This document shows, in pieces, positions 7,585 through 14,934 of a DNA stretch of 64,000 bases (positions are counted from its first letter, which is position 1; every line of letters starts with the position of its first letter). Position numbers and translations under genes: made by a program. The stretch is from Acidimicrobiales bacterium (lineage in GTDB: Bacteria > Actinomycetota > Acidimicrobiia > Acidimicrobiales > Aldehydirespiratoraceae). The notes under the pieces were generated by a model, which saw only the letters and a list, made by a program, of their open reading frames with translations, was not told the DNA's origin and made no database searches. Where the stretch lies: the NCBI GenBank assembly GCA_029246685.1, contig JAQWMR010000010.1, positions 372,001 to 436,000 of the forward strand. Direction: 5' to 3'.

Positions 7585-8337
7585 TCAGACGAGGGGCCAG
7601 GGGTACCGATGCCCGCCGGAATCGTCGGCTGGGAAGCGGCCCGCTGTGGCCAGCGCTGTGGCCCGGGCCAGCACGGCGTCACGCTCGAGCGGGTCGAGCA
7701 GCTCGATAACCGACTCCGGCAGCCCCCGTTCGAGGAACCGCCACAGGTCCTCCTGCACGTCATCGGGTAGCGGTTCGTCGACGAACTCCCAGATCACGGT
7801 GCGCAGCTTGTACTGATGATGAAAGGCCACGCCGTGGTCGATCGCCCAGATCCCACCGTCGGTTCCGAGTAGGCAATGGCCGGATTTGCGATCGGTGTTG
7901 TTGATCACGACGTCCAGCGCACAGATCCGTCGGAACGCATCGTCGTGTTCATCCGACTGTTCGTGGATCGTGTAGTAGTGCTCCTCGAAGGCGGTGGGCA
8001 TGAAGAGCTGCAACGAGCCGGTGTCGTGGGGTGCATCGTGGCGGACGACGGTGGGCGGCACGAGATCCCACCCGAGGTCCTGACTGATGAGAAACGCGGC
8101 GACCTCGCGTTGGTAGAGCCCGCTGGGAAAGTCCCACAGCGGACGCTCGCCGCGGTGCGGTTTGTAGATCGCCTGTGCTTCCAGTCCCTCGTGGCAGAGA
8201 TCGACGAGAAACGTGGCGTTGGACGAGTAGGGCATGCGCCCGATGAGATCGAGGTCTCCCTCGCTGAGCAGCGCCAGCGCCCGCTCGGTCTCGATCGGCT
8301 CGCGGTCGCGGAACGGGCTCAGTTCTGGCACGGACAC
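7585..8337 (-). CDS. SCO1664 family protein (kinase-like fold)
   Basis: About 250 residues, matching the conserved actinobacterial SCO1664 family, distantly related to phosphatidylinositol 3-/4-kinase-like proteins. Visible family blocks are SSNATFLVDL, AIYKPHRGERPLWDFP (candidate ATP-binding Lys), VVINNTDRKSGHCL and IWAIDHGVAFH (candidate catalytic and metal-binding Asn/Asp). The role is unknown. It is the last gene of a tight minus-strand cluster with DUF3090 and an MSMEG_4193-type phosphomutase-like protein, a set that in many actinobacteria neighbours the mycothiol ligase gene mshC. The start is uncertain: GTG at 8337 or 8331, or a start as far up as 8382. All overlap the end of the DUF3090 gene. 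Confidence 0.75.
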   Translation of the reverse strand: MSVPELSPFRDREPIETERALALLSEGDLDLIGRMPYSSNATFLVDLCHEGLEAQAIYKPHRGERPLWDFPSGLYQREVAAFLISQDLGWDLVPPTVVRHDAPHDTGSLQLFMPTAFEEHYYTIHEQSDEHDDAFRRICALDVVINNTDRKSGHCLLGTDGGIWAIDHGVAFHHQYKLRTVIWEFVDEPLPDDVQEDLWRFLERGLPESVIELLDPLERDAVLARATALATAGRFPADDSGGHRYPWPLV

Positions 8338-8819
8338 CAGTCGCGGTTCCGAGGTTCGAGCGGGCGGCCGCAGAACGGGCACGGCTCGCGCCCCGCCGCC
8401 ACGAGGTCTCGGGCCCGTTCGACGAGGCCGACGATCTGGGCCCGACTCGCGGAGAAGCGGGCGTGGGCCACCTCTTCCTCTTCGTCGTCGGTTTCGGGAG
8501 CGGCCTCGGCCATGACGATCAGGCGGTCGATCTCCTCGGCATACGCGATTCCGAGCGAGCCGACGATGAACGCGGTGAGCACCGGCTCCCGCAGACCGAG
8601 ATCCTCGGCGGCGGGATCACTGATGCCCGTGGCGTCCGGCAGGTCGGTCAGGACCTGGTCGAGATAGTCCGCCAGCGCGGCCACCTGCTGCTTCTCCATC
8701 TTCAGCGACAGGAGCTCGCCTTCGGCCCGGGCCTGGAGGAAGAACTCACGCTGGCCCTTGGGGCCGAGCGTGCCGACGGTGAGGAACTCCAGCTCGCGGA
8801 AGTCGAACGAATCGCTCAT
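8319..8819 (-). CDS. DUF3090 family protein with C-terminal zinc ribbon
   Basis: A 166-residue protein starting MSDSFDFRELEFLTVG, the usual N-terminus of DUF3090 proteins. The C-terminus carries CPFCGRPLEPRNRDWCPCQN, a four-cysteine ribbon that should bind one Zn ion. Function is unknown. The ATG at 8819 overlaps the TGA of the upstream phosphomutase-like gene by 4 nt, and the 3' end overlaps the start of the SCO1664-type gene, so the three proteins are translationally coupled and probably act together. Confidence 0.82.
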   Translation of the reverse strand: MSDSFDFRELEFLTVGTLGPKGQREFFLQARAEGELLSLKMEKQQVAALADYLDQVLTDLPDATGISDPAAEDLGLREPVLTAFIVGSLGIAYAEEIDRLIVMAEAAPETDDEEEEVAHARFSASRAQIVGLVERARDLVAAGREPCPFCGRPLEPRNRDWCPCQN

Positions 8820-9481
8820 GACGGGGCCAGCGTGGTCAGGTCGTCGCCAGTGGAGTTCACGGAGAGCACCACTGGGCCGTTGGCCGTGTAGAGAATCGCC
8901 GTCACGGAACACGGCGACACCACGATGCGCTGGAACAGATCCAGATGCGTGCCGGTCGCCGCGGCCACGATCGCCTTGATGACATCGGCATGGGACACCG
9001 CGACGATCGTCTCGCCAGGGTGGGCGCGAACGAGGTCGTGGACGGCGTCGACGGCGCGGCTCTGCATCTCGCCGAACGACTCGCCGCCGGGGAAGCGGAA
9101 CCCGCTCGGATAGCGCTGCACGGTCCTCCACTCGGGAAGCTTGCGTAGTCGAGAGAGCTTGGCTCCCGTCCACTCACCGAAGTCGCACTCGATGAGGCCC
9201 TTGGCCTGGCGGACACGAAGCTTGCGGGCCTTGGCGATCGGTGCCGCCGTCTCCCGCGTTCGTTCCATGGGCGACGCATAGACAGCGGCGACGTTCTTCA
9301 GCCCCGCGATGCGAGCCGCGGCCGCTTCGGCCTGGCCGATTCCCTTGTCGGCGAGATGGAGGTTCGGCGCTCGCCCGGGGAGCTTGTCGCCAGTGGTCGG
9401 CGTCTGCCCGTGGCGGACCAGCAGCACGAGCGTGGGCTTCGGTGGATCGGACTTCTTGTTGCGGGTCGTGCGTCCAGCCAT
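8816..9481 (-). CDS. histidine phosphatase superfamily protein (MSMEG_4193 type)
   Basis: A 221-residue phosphoglycerate-mutase-like protein. The catalytic motif LLVRHGQTPTTG supplies the phosphorylated His, and SPMERTRETA and VAVSHADVIKAI provide the second Arg and second His of the active site. This actinobacterial subgroup occurs beside DUF3090 and SCO1664 genes, as here; its substrate is not known. The ATG at 9481 was preferred to a GTG 16 codons upstream, because the upstream residues look unrelated to the family. Divergent from the uracil-DNA glycosylase gene, 26 nt between starts. Confidence 0.82.
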   Translation of the reverse strand: MAGRTTRNKKSDPPKPTLVLLVRHGQTPTTGDKLPGRAPNLHLADKGIGQAEAAAARIAGLKNVAAVYASPMERTRETAAPIAKARKLRVRQAKGLIECDFGEWTGAKLSRLRKLPEWRTVQRYPSGFRFPGGESFGEMQSRAVDAVHDLVRAHPGETIVAVSHADVIKAIVAAATGTHLDLFQRIVVSPCSVTAILYTANGPVVLSVNSTGDDLTTLAPS

Positions 9482-9494
9482 CGTGTGGTCAACG

Positions 9495-9500
9495 TACCCT
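9495..9500 (+). promoter_or_regulatory. -10 box of a probable leaderless gene
   Basis: TACCCT lies 7 nt before the GTG at 9508, which places transcription start at or next to the start codon of the uracil-DNA glycosylase gene. Confidence 0.4.
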
Positions 9501-9507
9501 GCTCGCC

Positions 9508-10194
9508 GTGGGAAACGCTGATCAGCCACGCCGGCTCCTCGCCCGAATCGAGAAGGACGTCGTTGCGTGCCGCGCCTGCCCTCGCCTGGTCGACTGGCGC
9601 GAGCAGATCGGCCGCGAGAAGCGGGCGATGTACCGCGACGACGACTACTGGGCGAAGGCCGTTCCCGGCTTCGGCGACCCGCAAGCGCACCTCTTGGTCG
9701 TTGGCCTTGCGCCGGCGGCGCACGGTGCCAATCGGACCGGACGGATGTTCACCGGCGACCGGTCCGGCGACTGGCTCTATCGCGCGCTGTACCGGGCCGG
9801 CTATGCGTCCCAGCCGGAGTCGACTGCGCTCGACGACGGACTCGAGCTCGACGGTGCCTGGATCACCTCACCCGTGAAGTGCGCGCCGCCGGCGAACAAG
9901 CCAACGACGGACGAGCGGGATCAGTGCCGGCCGTTCTTCACCCGTGAGCTCGAGGCGCTCGAGAACGTGAAGGTGATCATCGTGTTGGGCGGTTTCGGCT
10001 ACCAGGTCGCGGCCCACGAGCTCGGCATCCGCCCTCGGCCCAAGTTTGCCCACGGTCTCGAGGTGCCTCTCGACGACGATCGCACCCTCCTCTGCAGCTT
10101 CCACGTGAGCCAGCAGAACACCTTTACAGGCCGTTTGACCGAGTCGATGCTGGACGATGTGTTCGCTCGGGCCCGGGAGTTGGGGGCCGGTTGA
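9508..10194 (+). CDS. uracil-DNA glycosylase, family 5 (UdgB type)
   Basis: A 228-residue DNA repair enzyme that removes uracil and related deaminated bases. The signature GLAPAAHGANRTGRMFTGD is that of family 5 (UdgB), with the Ala-rich motif replacing the Gly-Glu-Ala of family 4. Four cysteines for a [4Fe-4S] cluster are present: two in CRACPRL, one in SPVKCAPP and one in ERDQCRP. The second active-site motif appears as CSFHVSQQNTFTGRL. The GTG at 9508 gives the expected N-terminus and lies 7 nt from TACCCT; longer starts would run antisense through the neighbouring gene. Confidence 0.88.
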   Translation: MGNADQPRRLLARIEKDVVACRACPRLVDWREQIGREKRAMYRDDDYWAKAVPGFGDPQAHLLVVGLAPAAHGANRTGRMFTGDRSGDWLYRALYRAGYASQPESTALDDGLELDGAWITSPVKCAPPANKPTTDERDQCRPFFTRELEALENVKVIIVLGGFGYQVAAHELGIRPRPKFAHGLEVPLDDDRTLLCSFHVSQQNTFTGRLTESMLDDVFARARELGAG

Positions 10195-10284
10195 ACCATG
10201 CGGAGTGGGTCGAGCGCCCCGAATCCGACCCTGATGGGCCGATCGGCTCTTGGGCATCGTTCACCGCCCGACGACACTTGCCCC

Positions 10285-10536
10285 ATGACAACTTACGACA
10301 CAGCGCAGGATCTTCTGGACCTCACCGATGAGGCTTCGTTCCATTCCGAGGACGCTGTTGTCCGAGATCTCGACCAGTACGACCCCCGAGGCGTGCGGGC
10401 CCTGCTGTCGGCGTTGCAGCTGAAGCCGGTGAGTGGACCGATGGTCGATGCCCCGCAGGGCAACGTCTTCGACCTCGCCGTGTACCGGGCGACGGGCGAT
10501 CGACGCCTCGCCACCCTCTTCGGCACCGCTGCCTGA
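10285..10536 (+). CDS. small hypothetical protein
   Basis: An 83-residue acidic protein, MTTYDTAQDLLDLTD at its start, with no membrane segment, cysteine or recognised motif. The central part DPRGVRALLSALQLKPVSGP is conserved-looking amphipathic helix followed by a short loop. The ATG at 10285 was preferred over a start 29 codons upstream because the upstream residues are low-complexity and unlike the rest. The next gene, a lipoprotein, starts 26 nt downstream. Confidence 0.5.
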   Translation: MTTYDTAQDLLDLTDEASFHSEDAVVRDLDQYDPRGVRALLSALQLKPVSGPMVDAPQGNVFDLAVYRATGDRRLATLFGTAA

Positions 10537-10547
10537 ACCGGGGCCGA

Positions 10548-10553
10548 TATCCT
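10548..10553 (+). promoter_or_regulatory. -10 box before the small lipoprotein gene
   Basis: TATCCT ends 9 nt before the ATG at 10563, with no Shine-Dalgarno between, as in leaderless actinobacterial transcripts. Confidence 0.35.
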
Positions 10554-10562
10554 CGGCTCCGC

Positions 10563-10961
10563 ATGGCTTCACGTAAACGCGTCCGCGTCGCATCGGTTCT
10601 CGGTCTTCTCTTGATCGCGCTTGTCGCGGTCGGCTGCGCGCAGAGCAGCGACCCCACCACGTGGGAAGAGGCGCTCGCCGAGAAGAACGTCGAGAACAAC
10701 TTCATCAACGCCTGTGAAGAGGCTGACGAAGGCACGACCGCCGACACCGTCGCTCTGGCCGACTACTGCCAGTGCACCTTCACGGAGCTCCAGGAGACGT
10801 TCTCCGACGACTTCGAACGGTTCGATGCGGTCGACAATGCGGTCCGCTCGAACCCGGATGCCATCAACGATCCCTTGCTCGTCGAGGACGGCGACACCCG
10901 GGCTGATGTGGTGACTGCGGCCGGCCTGATCCAGGGCTGCGCTTCACAACACCTCGGCTGA
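10563..10961 (+). CDS. small lipoprotein of unknown function
   Basis: A 132-residue exported protein. Residues 1-24 form a signal peptide with a basic start (MASRKRVR), a hydrophobic core VLGLLLIALVAV and the lipobox VGC, so the mature protein is anchored at Cys25. The mature part is acidic with three more cysteines (NACEEAD, YCQCTF) and a fourth in QGCASQ, which could form two disulfides. No family was recognised. Probably leaderless. Confidence 0.65.
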   Translation: MASRKRVRVASVLGLLLIALVAVGCAQSSDPTTWEEALAEKNVENNFINACEEADEGTTADTVALADYCQCTFTELQETFSDDFERFDAVDNAVRSNPDAINDPLLVEDGDTRADVVTAAGLIQGCASQHLG

Positions 10962-11009
10962 CGCTGTGATCCGACGCCGCCGCGATCGTCGGAAGCCCGC
11001 GGTCGGCTG

Positions 11010-12245
11010 ATGACAACGCTCGACCTCGACTACGTGCGGGCGCAGTTCCCCGCGTTCGCCGACGCAGATGTCGCCCGCTGGGCTCATCTCGAGAACGCCG
11101 GTGGGAGCTATGCCGCCGGCCAGGTCGTCGATCTGCTGACGGATCTGTTCTCCACGGCCAAGGTGCAGCCCGAGTGGGACTTCGGCCCGTCGAAGAAGGC
11201 GAGCGCGGCGATGGCTCGCGCCCGAACTGCGATGGCGGCGACCTTCAACGCTGATGCCGATGAGATCCATTTCGGGCCGTCCACGAGCCAGAACACCTAC
11301 GTGCTCGCGCAGGCGATGCGCCCGATGTGGGCCGAAGGCGACGAGATCGTCGTCACCGAACAGGACCACGAGGCGAACTCAGGGGCGTGGCGCCGTCTCG
11401 CCGCGACGGGCATCACCGTTCGGGAATGGCACGTCGACCCGGTCTCCGGGCTGCTCGACCCCGCGGATCTCGACGGTCTGGTCGGTGAACGGACTCGCCT
11501 CGTCACCATGACCCACGCATCGAACGTCGCCGCGACCATCAACCCCGTGCGCCGCGCAGCCGATCTGGTCCATGCGGTCGGCGGCCACATCGTCGTGGAC
11601 GGCGTGTCCTACGCCCCCCACGGCGGCATCGACGTGGCTGCGCTCGACTGCGACGTCTACCTCTACAGCGCCTACAAGACCTACGGCCCCCACGTCGGCA
11701 TGATGTACACCCGGCGCGCTCTGCTCGAAGCCCTCACCCACCAGGGGCACTTCTTCAACGAGTCCCATCTCGACACGCGGGTCACGCCGGCCGGGCCGGA
11801 TCACGCGATCATCGGCGCAAGCGCGGGCATCGTCGACTACTACGACGCGCTGCACGCCCACCACTTCGGCGACGAACCGGATCCGGTCGCCCGCATCGCC
11901 TCGGTGAGCAGTTTGTTCGCCGCACACGAGTCCGCACTGATGGCCCCGCTCGTCGACCTGCTCCTAGATCGAGACGGTGTCTACCTCGTCGGCGCACCGA
12001 GTGCGGACGCGACCGTTCGGGCCCCGACGATTGCCTTCCACTCCGATGGCCGCTCGTCGGCGTCGATCTATGACGCGCTCATCGCCGCCGAGGTCTCGTG
12101 CGGCCACGGCCACTTCTACGCCCACCGTCTGGTGTCAGCACTCGGGCTCGATCCCGACGACGGTGTCGTCCGGGTCTCGATGGTGCACTACAACACCCAC
12201 GCCGAGGTCGCCCGCGCCCTCGACGTACTCGACTCCCTGCTCTGA
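11010..12245 (+). CDS. cysteine desulfurase-like PLP enzyme (aminotransferase class V)
   Basis: A 411-residue fold-type I PLP enzyme related to SufS/CsdA, of the 'cysteine desulfurase-like' VC1184 subgroup. It begins with the typical FPAFADADVARWAHLENAGG block. The PLP-binding Lys is in YLYSAYKTYGPHVG, and the phosphate and ring contacts include FGPSTSQNTY and HASNVAATINPV. The catalytic Cys loop of true SufS is not evident, so the substrate is uncertain: it may act on cysteine, selenocysteine or another amino acid. No suf or isc genes are adjacent. A weak GGTCGGCTG precedes the ATG. Confidence 0.85.
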   Translation: MTTLDLDYVRAQFPAFADADVARWAHLENAGGSYAAGQVVDLLTDLFSTAKVQPEWDFGPSKKASAAMARARTAMAATFNADADEIHFGPSTSQNTYVLAQAMRPMWAEGDEIVVTEQDHEANSGAWRRLAATGITVREWHVDPVSGLLDPADLDGLVGERTRLVTMTHASNVAATINPVRRAADLVHAVGGHIVVDGVSYAPHGGIDVAALDCDVYLYSAYKTYGPHVGMMYTRRALLEALTHQGHFFNESHLDTRVTPAGPDHAIIGASAGIVDYYDALHAHHFGDEPDPVARIASVSSLFAAHESALMAPLVDLLLDRDGVYLVGAPSADATVRAPTIAFHSDGRSSASIYDALIAAEVSCGHGHFYAHRLVSALGLDPDDGVVRVSMVHYNTHAEVARALDVLDSLL

Positions 12246-12340
12246 ACGCCGTCGGTCGACCAGTCGGGACGTAGGACCCTGGGCCGACTTCGCCCGCCCT
12301 CGCTTCGATTGTGGCAGAGCAGCAACGGAGGCGAGTTCCG

Positions 12341-13885
12341 ATGACCAGCACACCAGTTCGACCACGCGACGGGATCTCGCGGCGGGGGCTCCTGGCCGCA
12401 TTGCCAATCGGTGGGATCGCCGTTGCGTGTTCCGCCGACGATCCGCTTCTGGGTGATCAGACGGTCGGCGCGGCCGTCCCGGTTGCCGCGGCGGCGATCG
12501 CGGGGAGTGATCCCGCCGACTCGATTCTCCCGACTCTCACGCCGTTGGACCAGCTGCCGGCAGCGGATGGCGCCGAGCTGCATGTGACCTACGCCCCGGC
12601 GGTGCCGCCTCCGATAACGCGGGCGGACGCTCGTGTCATCAACGTCGATCTCGAGGTGCTCGAGACCGTGTGCCCGCTCGACCCCGCCAATGGGGTCACC
12701 ACGTTGATGTGGAGATACCGGATCGCTGGCGACACGGACGTCGCGTGCGGCACTCCCGGCCCGACGATTCGCGGTCGGGTCGGCGACGTCATGCGGGTGA
12801 CCATGACGAACCTGACCGGTAACATGCACCCTCACAACATCGAGTTCCATGCCGTGACCGGACAGGGCGTCGGTGCGGCTGACCTCACGGCCGGGCCGGG
12901 CGAATCGAAGACCATCGAGGCGCGGCTGCCCTATCCCGGAGCCTTCATGTACCACTGCGCGTTCGGTGACGTTCCGGAACACATCGCGAAAGGGATGTAC
13001 GGCATGGTCATCGTCGATCCCGAGGAGCCGCTGCCGCCAGTAGATCACGAGTGGGGAATCGTCCAAAGTGGGTGGTACGTGGGTGAACCAGACGACGCCG
13101 GCGTCGCCGAGTTCGACCGCGACGCCCTCTTCGCCGAAGAGCCTCGCTACGTCACGTTCAATGGCCGCACCGATGCCCTCGACGGGGACAACTCGCTGCG
13201 CATGCAGGTCGGCGGCCGGGCCCGCATCTATTTCGTCAACGAGGGTCTCAACCTCGTCTCGAACTTCCACCCGATCGGATCGCATTGGGATGTCGTGGGG
13301 CCGGAAGCGGCGATCCACCCGGCCAATCGCGTGATTCGCGGGTCCCAGTCCACCCTCGTCGCCGCGGGCGGTGGCACGGTCGTCGAGCTCGTCGGACAGG
13401 TGCCGTCGACCCTGATCCTCGTCGATCATGCGTTGGTCCGGACCTTCTACAAGGGCGCGATCGGAAAGGTCGTCGTCGAGGGACCCGAGAACCCGGAGAT
13501 CTTCTCCGTCGGTCAATCCGATGTCGGAACGGCCCCAGTCGCGCCTCCGGCGGCCGCGGATCCGACCGGAGCCGAAGCGGTCGAGACGAACGAGGTGACG
13601 ATGCCGGTCAGCGCGTGGGACCCCGCCAACGCGGCGACGGCTTACACGCCTCCCGTGATCGTGGTCGACGCCGGCACGATCGTCACCTGGCGCAACGAGG
13701 ACTCGGTGGTCCACACGATTACCTCGGGCCGCAGCGACGGCAATGTCGGAACGCCTGACGGCCGGTTCGACAGCGGCAACATTGAACGGCCCGACACGTT
13801 CACTGTGACGTTCACCGAGCCCGGCGAGTACGACTACTACTGCCTCCCGCACCCCTGGATGCGGGGGCGGGTGATCGTCCGCTGA
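12341..13885 (+). CDS. AniA-type copper nitrite reductase fused to a C-terminal cupredoxin
   Basis: A 514-residue secreted copper protein. The ATG follows GGAGG by 10 nt. A Tat signal (SRRGLLAALPIGG) ends in a lipobox Cys30. Two nitrite-reductase cupredoxin domains follow, with type 1 Cu ligands His165, Cys206, His214 and Met219, and type 2 Cu ligands His170, His205 and His363. The second catalytic residue, His310, is present in NFHPIGSH. The 8-residue Cys-His spacing and HIAKGMYGMVIVDP match the AniA (class II) group. The usual active-site Asp (HNIDFH) is Glu168 here. Residues about 415-514 are an added plastocyanin-like domain with His458, Cys501, His504 and Met507, probably an electron relay. 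Nitrite to NO is the family reaction; the Glu makes activity uncertain. Confidence 0.87.
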   Translation: MTSTPVRPRDGISRRGLLAALPIGGIAVACSADDPLLGDQTVGAAVPVAAAAIAGSDPADSILPTLTPLDQLPAADGAELHVTYAPAVPPPITRADARVINVDLEVLETVCPLDPANGVTTLMWRYRIAGDTDVACGTPGPTIRGRVGDVMRVTMTNLTGNMHPHNIEFHAVTGQGVGAADLTAGPGESKTIEARLPYPGAFMYHCAFGDVPEHIAKGMYGMVIVDPEEPLPPVDHEWGIVQSGWYVGEPDDAGVAEFDRDALFAEEPRYVTFNGRTDALDGDNSLRMQVGGRARIYFVNEGLNLVSNFHPIGSHWDVVGPEAAIHPANRVIRGSQSTLVAAGGGTVVELVGQVPSTLILVDHALVRTFYKGAIGKVVVEGPENPEIFSVGQSDVGTAPVAPPAAADPTGAEAVETNEVTMPVSAWDPANAATAYTPPVIVVDAGTIVTWRNEDSVVHTITSGRSDGNVGTPDGRFDSGNIERPDTFTVTFTEPGEYDYYCLPHPWMRGRVIVR

Positions 13886-13894
13886 CGCGGCCGG

Positions 13895-14263
13895 TCAGTC
13901 GAGGGGGAGGGCGTTCTGGCGGCCGCGGGCGATGAGGCGGCCTTCCTGGTCGACCATCTCGGCCTCGGCGAAAATCACTCGGCGACCTCGGCGGGTCACC
14001 GTGGCCGTCACCGTCAGCTCGGGGCCCATCGCTGGCCGCAGGAAGTCGACATGCAGGCTCACGGTGGACAGGTCGTTCGCGGAGAACGCCATCGTCATGT
14101 CGAGCATGGCGGCCACGATGCCGCCCTGGACCTGTCCGCTCGGGATCGTCAGCTCGGGCCGGGCGGTGAACCGAAAGACGGCGCGTCCGTCCTCCTGCTC
14201 CAGCACCTCGGGCGCGAGGAGATCGAAGATGGAGGCTCCGGATTGGTTGTCGGGCGAGCTCAC
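13895..14263 (-). CDS. PaaI-family hotdog thioesterase
   Basis: A 122-residue hotdog-fold protein. The family pattern is visible as PSGQVQGGIVAAMLDMTMAF (Gly-rich turn and the central helix with the catalytic Asp) followed by STVSLHVDFLRPAMGPELTV. It should hydrolyse acyl-CoA thioesters in the cytoplasm. It starts with GTG, whose bases overlap the TGA stop of the upstream selenoprotein-like gene by 4 nt (GTGA), so the two are translationally coupled. Its own stop lies 9 nt from the end of the convergent nitrite reductase gene. Confidence 0.82.
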   Translation of the reverse strand: MSSPDNQSGASIFDLLAPEVLEQEDGRAVFRFTARPELTIPSGQVQGGIVAAMLDMTMAFSANDLSTVSLHVDFLRPAMGPELTVTATVTRRGRRVIFAEAEMVDQEGRLIARGRQNALPLD

Positions 14264-14874
14264 GGGCGGTCGCCGAACTCCGGTCGCTCGGTGCGGGTGC
14301 GCTTTAGTTCCCAGAACCCGTCGACGTTCATCATCGCGACAAGGGCGTCCCACATGGCGAGCGAGTCCTCGGTGGACGGCACCCGGGTGATGACGGGGCC
14401 GAAGTAGGCCTGCTTGACGCCATCGCGGTTGTCGAAGGCGATGATCGGCGTGCCGATGTCTTCGCCTGCGATCGCGATGCCCTGGTCGTGACGGCTCTGG
14501 ATATCGAGATCGAAGTCCTCGGACTCGAACGCGTCGGCATGCGATGCCGGCAGACCGGCCGACTCGATTGCGTCGGCGATGTCGAACTCGAAGTCCTGGT
14601 CGTGGTGAATGCGACTGCCGTACTCCCAGTAGAGGTCGAAGACCGCCTTCTCGCCTTCGGTCGCCCGAACCGATTCCATCACCCGCAGCATCTTGTAGGT
14701 GCGGTTGACGAGCTCGTAGAACGGCGAGTCTTCTTCCGGCTTGTTCTTCAGCTTGAGGCTGATCGGCTGCCACGTGATGTTGAGATCACGGGCCGGTGTC
14801 ACTTCATCGACGACCCAACGGGCCGTCACCCAGCACCACGGTCAAATGGGGTCTACCCAGAATTCGAGATCCAT
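14260..14874 (-). CDS. probable selenoprotein: Rv2466c/DsbA-like thioredoxin-fold oxidoreductase
   Basis: From ATG 14874 the frame reads MDLEFWVDPI, then TGA at 14844-14842, then PWCWVTARW and on to residue 204. In the mycothiol-dependent reductase Rv2466c the same place reads DFWFDPLCPWCW, so the TGA replaces the first Cys of CPWC and would be Sec11, giving the active site UPWC. The downstream part (RIHHDQDFEFDIADAIESAG, IGTPIIAFD with the cis-Pro loop) is intact and of normal family length. A bacterial SECIS-like hairpin follows at 14827-14809. Calling the gene from the GTG at 14829 would remove the active site. The function expected is a thiol-disulfide or nitroreductase-type reduction with mycothiol. 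A TGC-to-TGA base error is the main alternative. Confidence 0.75.
14809..14827 (-). promoter_or_regulatory. candidate bacterial SECIS element
   Basis: On the minus strand GACGGCCC and GGGUCGUC form an 8-bp stem (one G-U pair) capped by the triloop GUU. The loop G is the 23rd base after the in-frame UGA, inside the usual 16-37 nt range, and bSECIS loops require a G (often GU) at the start. The hairpin lies wholly in coding sequence. Confidence 0.6.
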
Positions 14875-14934
14875 CCGGGCACCCTAGACCCGGCGGCATC
14901 GCTGGCTCTCCGACTCGTGGGCAGATCGACCGGT

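Noticed and set aside
12188..13852. A 554-residue open frame antisense to the nitrite reductase gene
   Set aside because: No recognisable domain and charge-biased composition. The plus frame carries every copper ligand.
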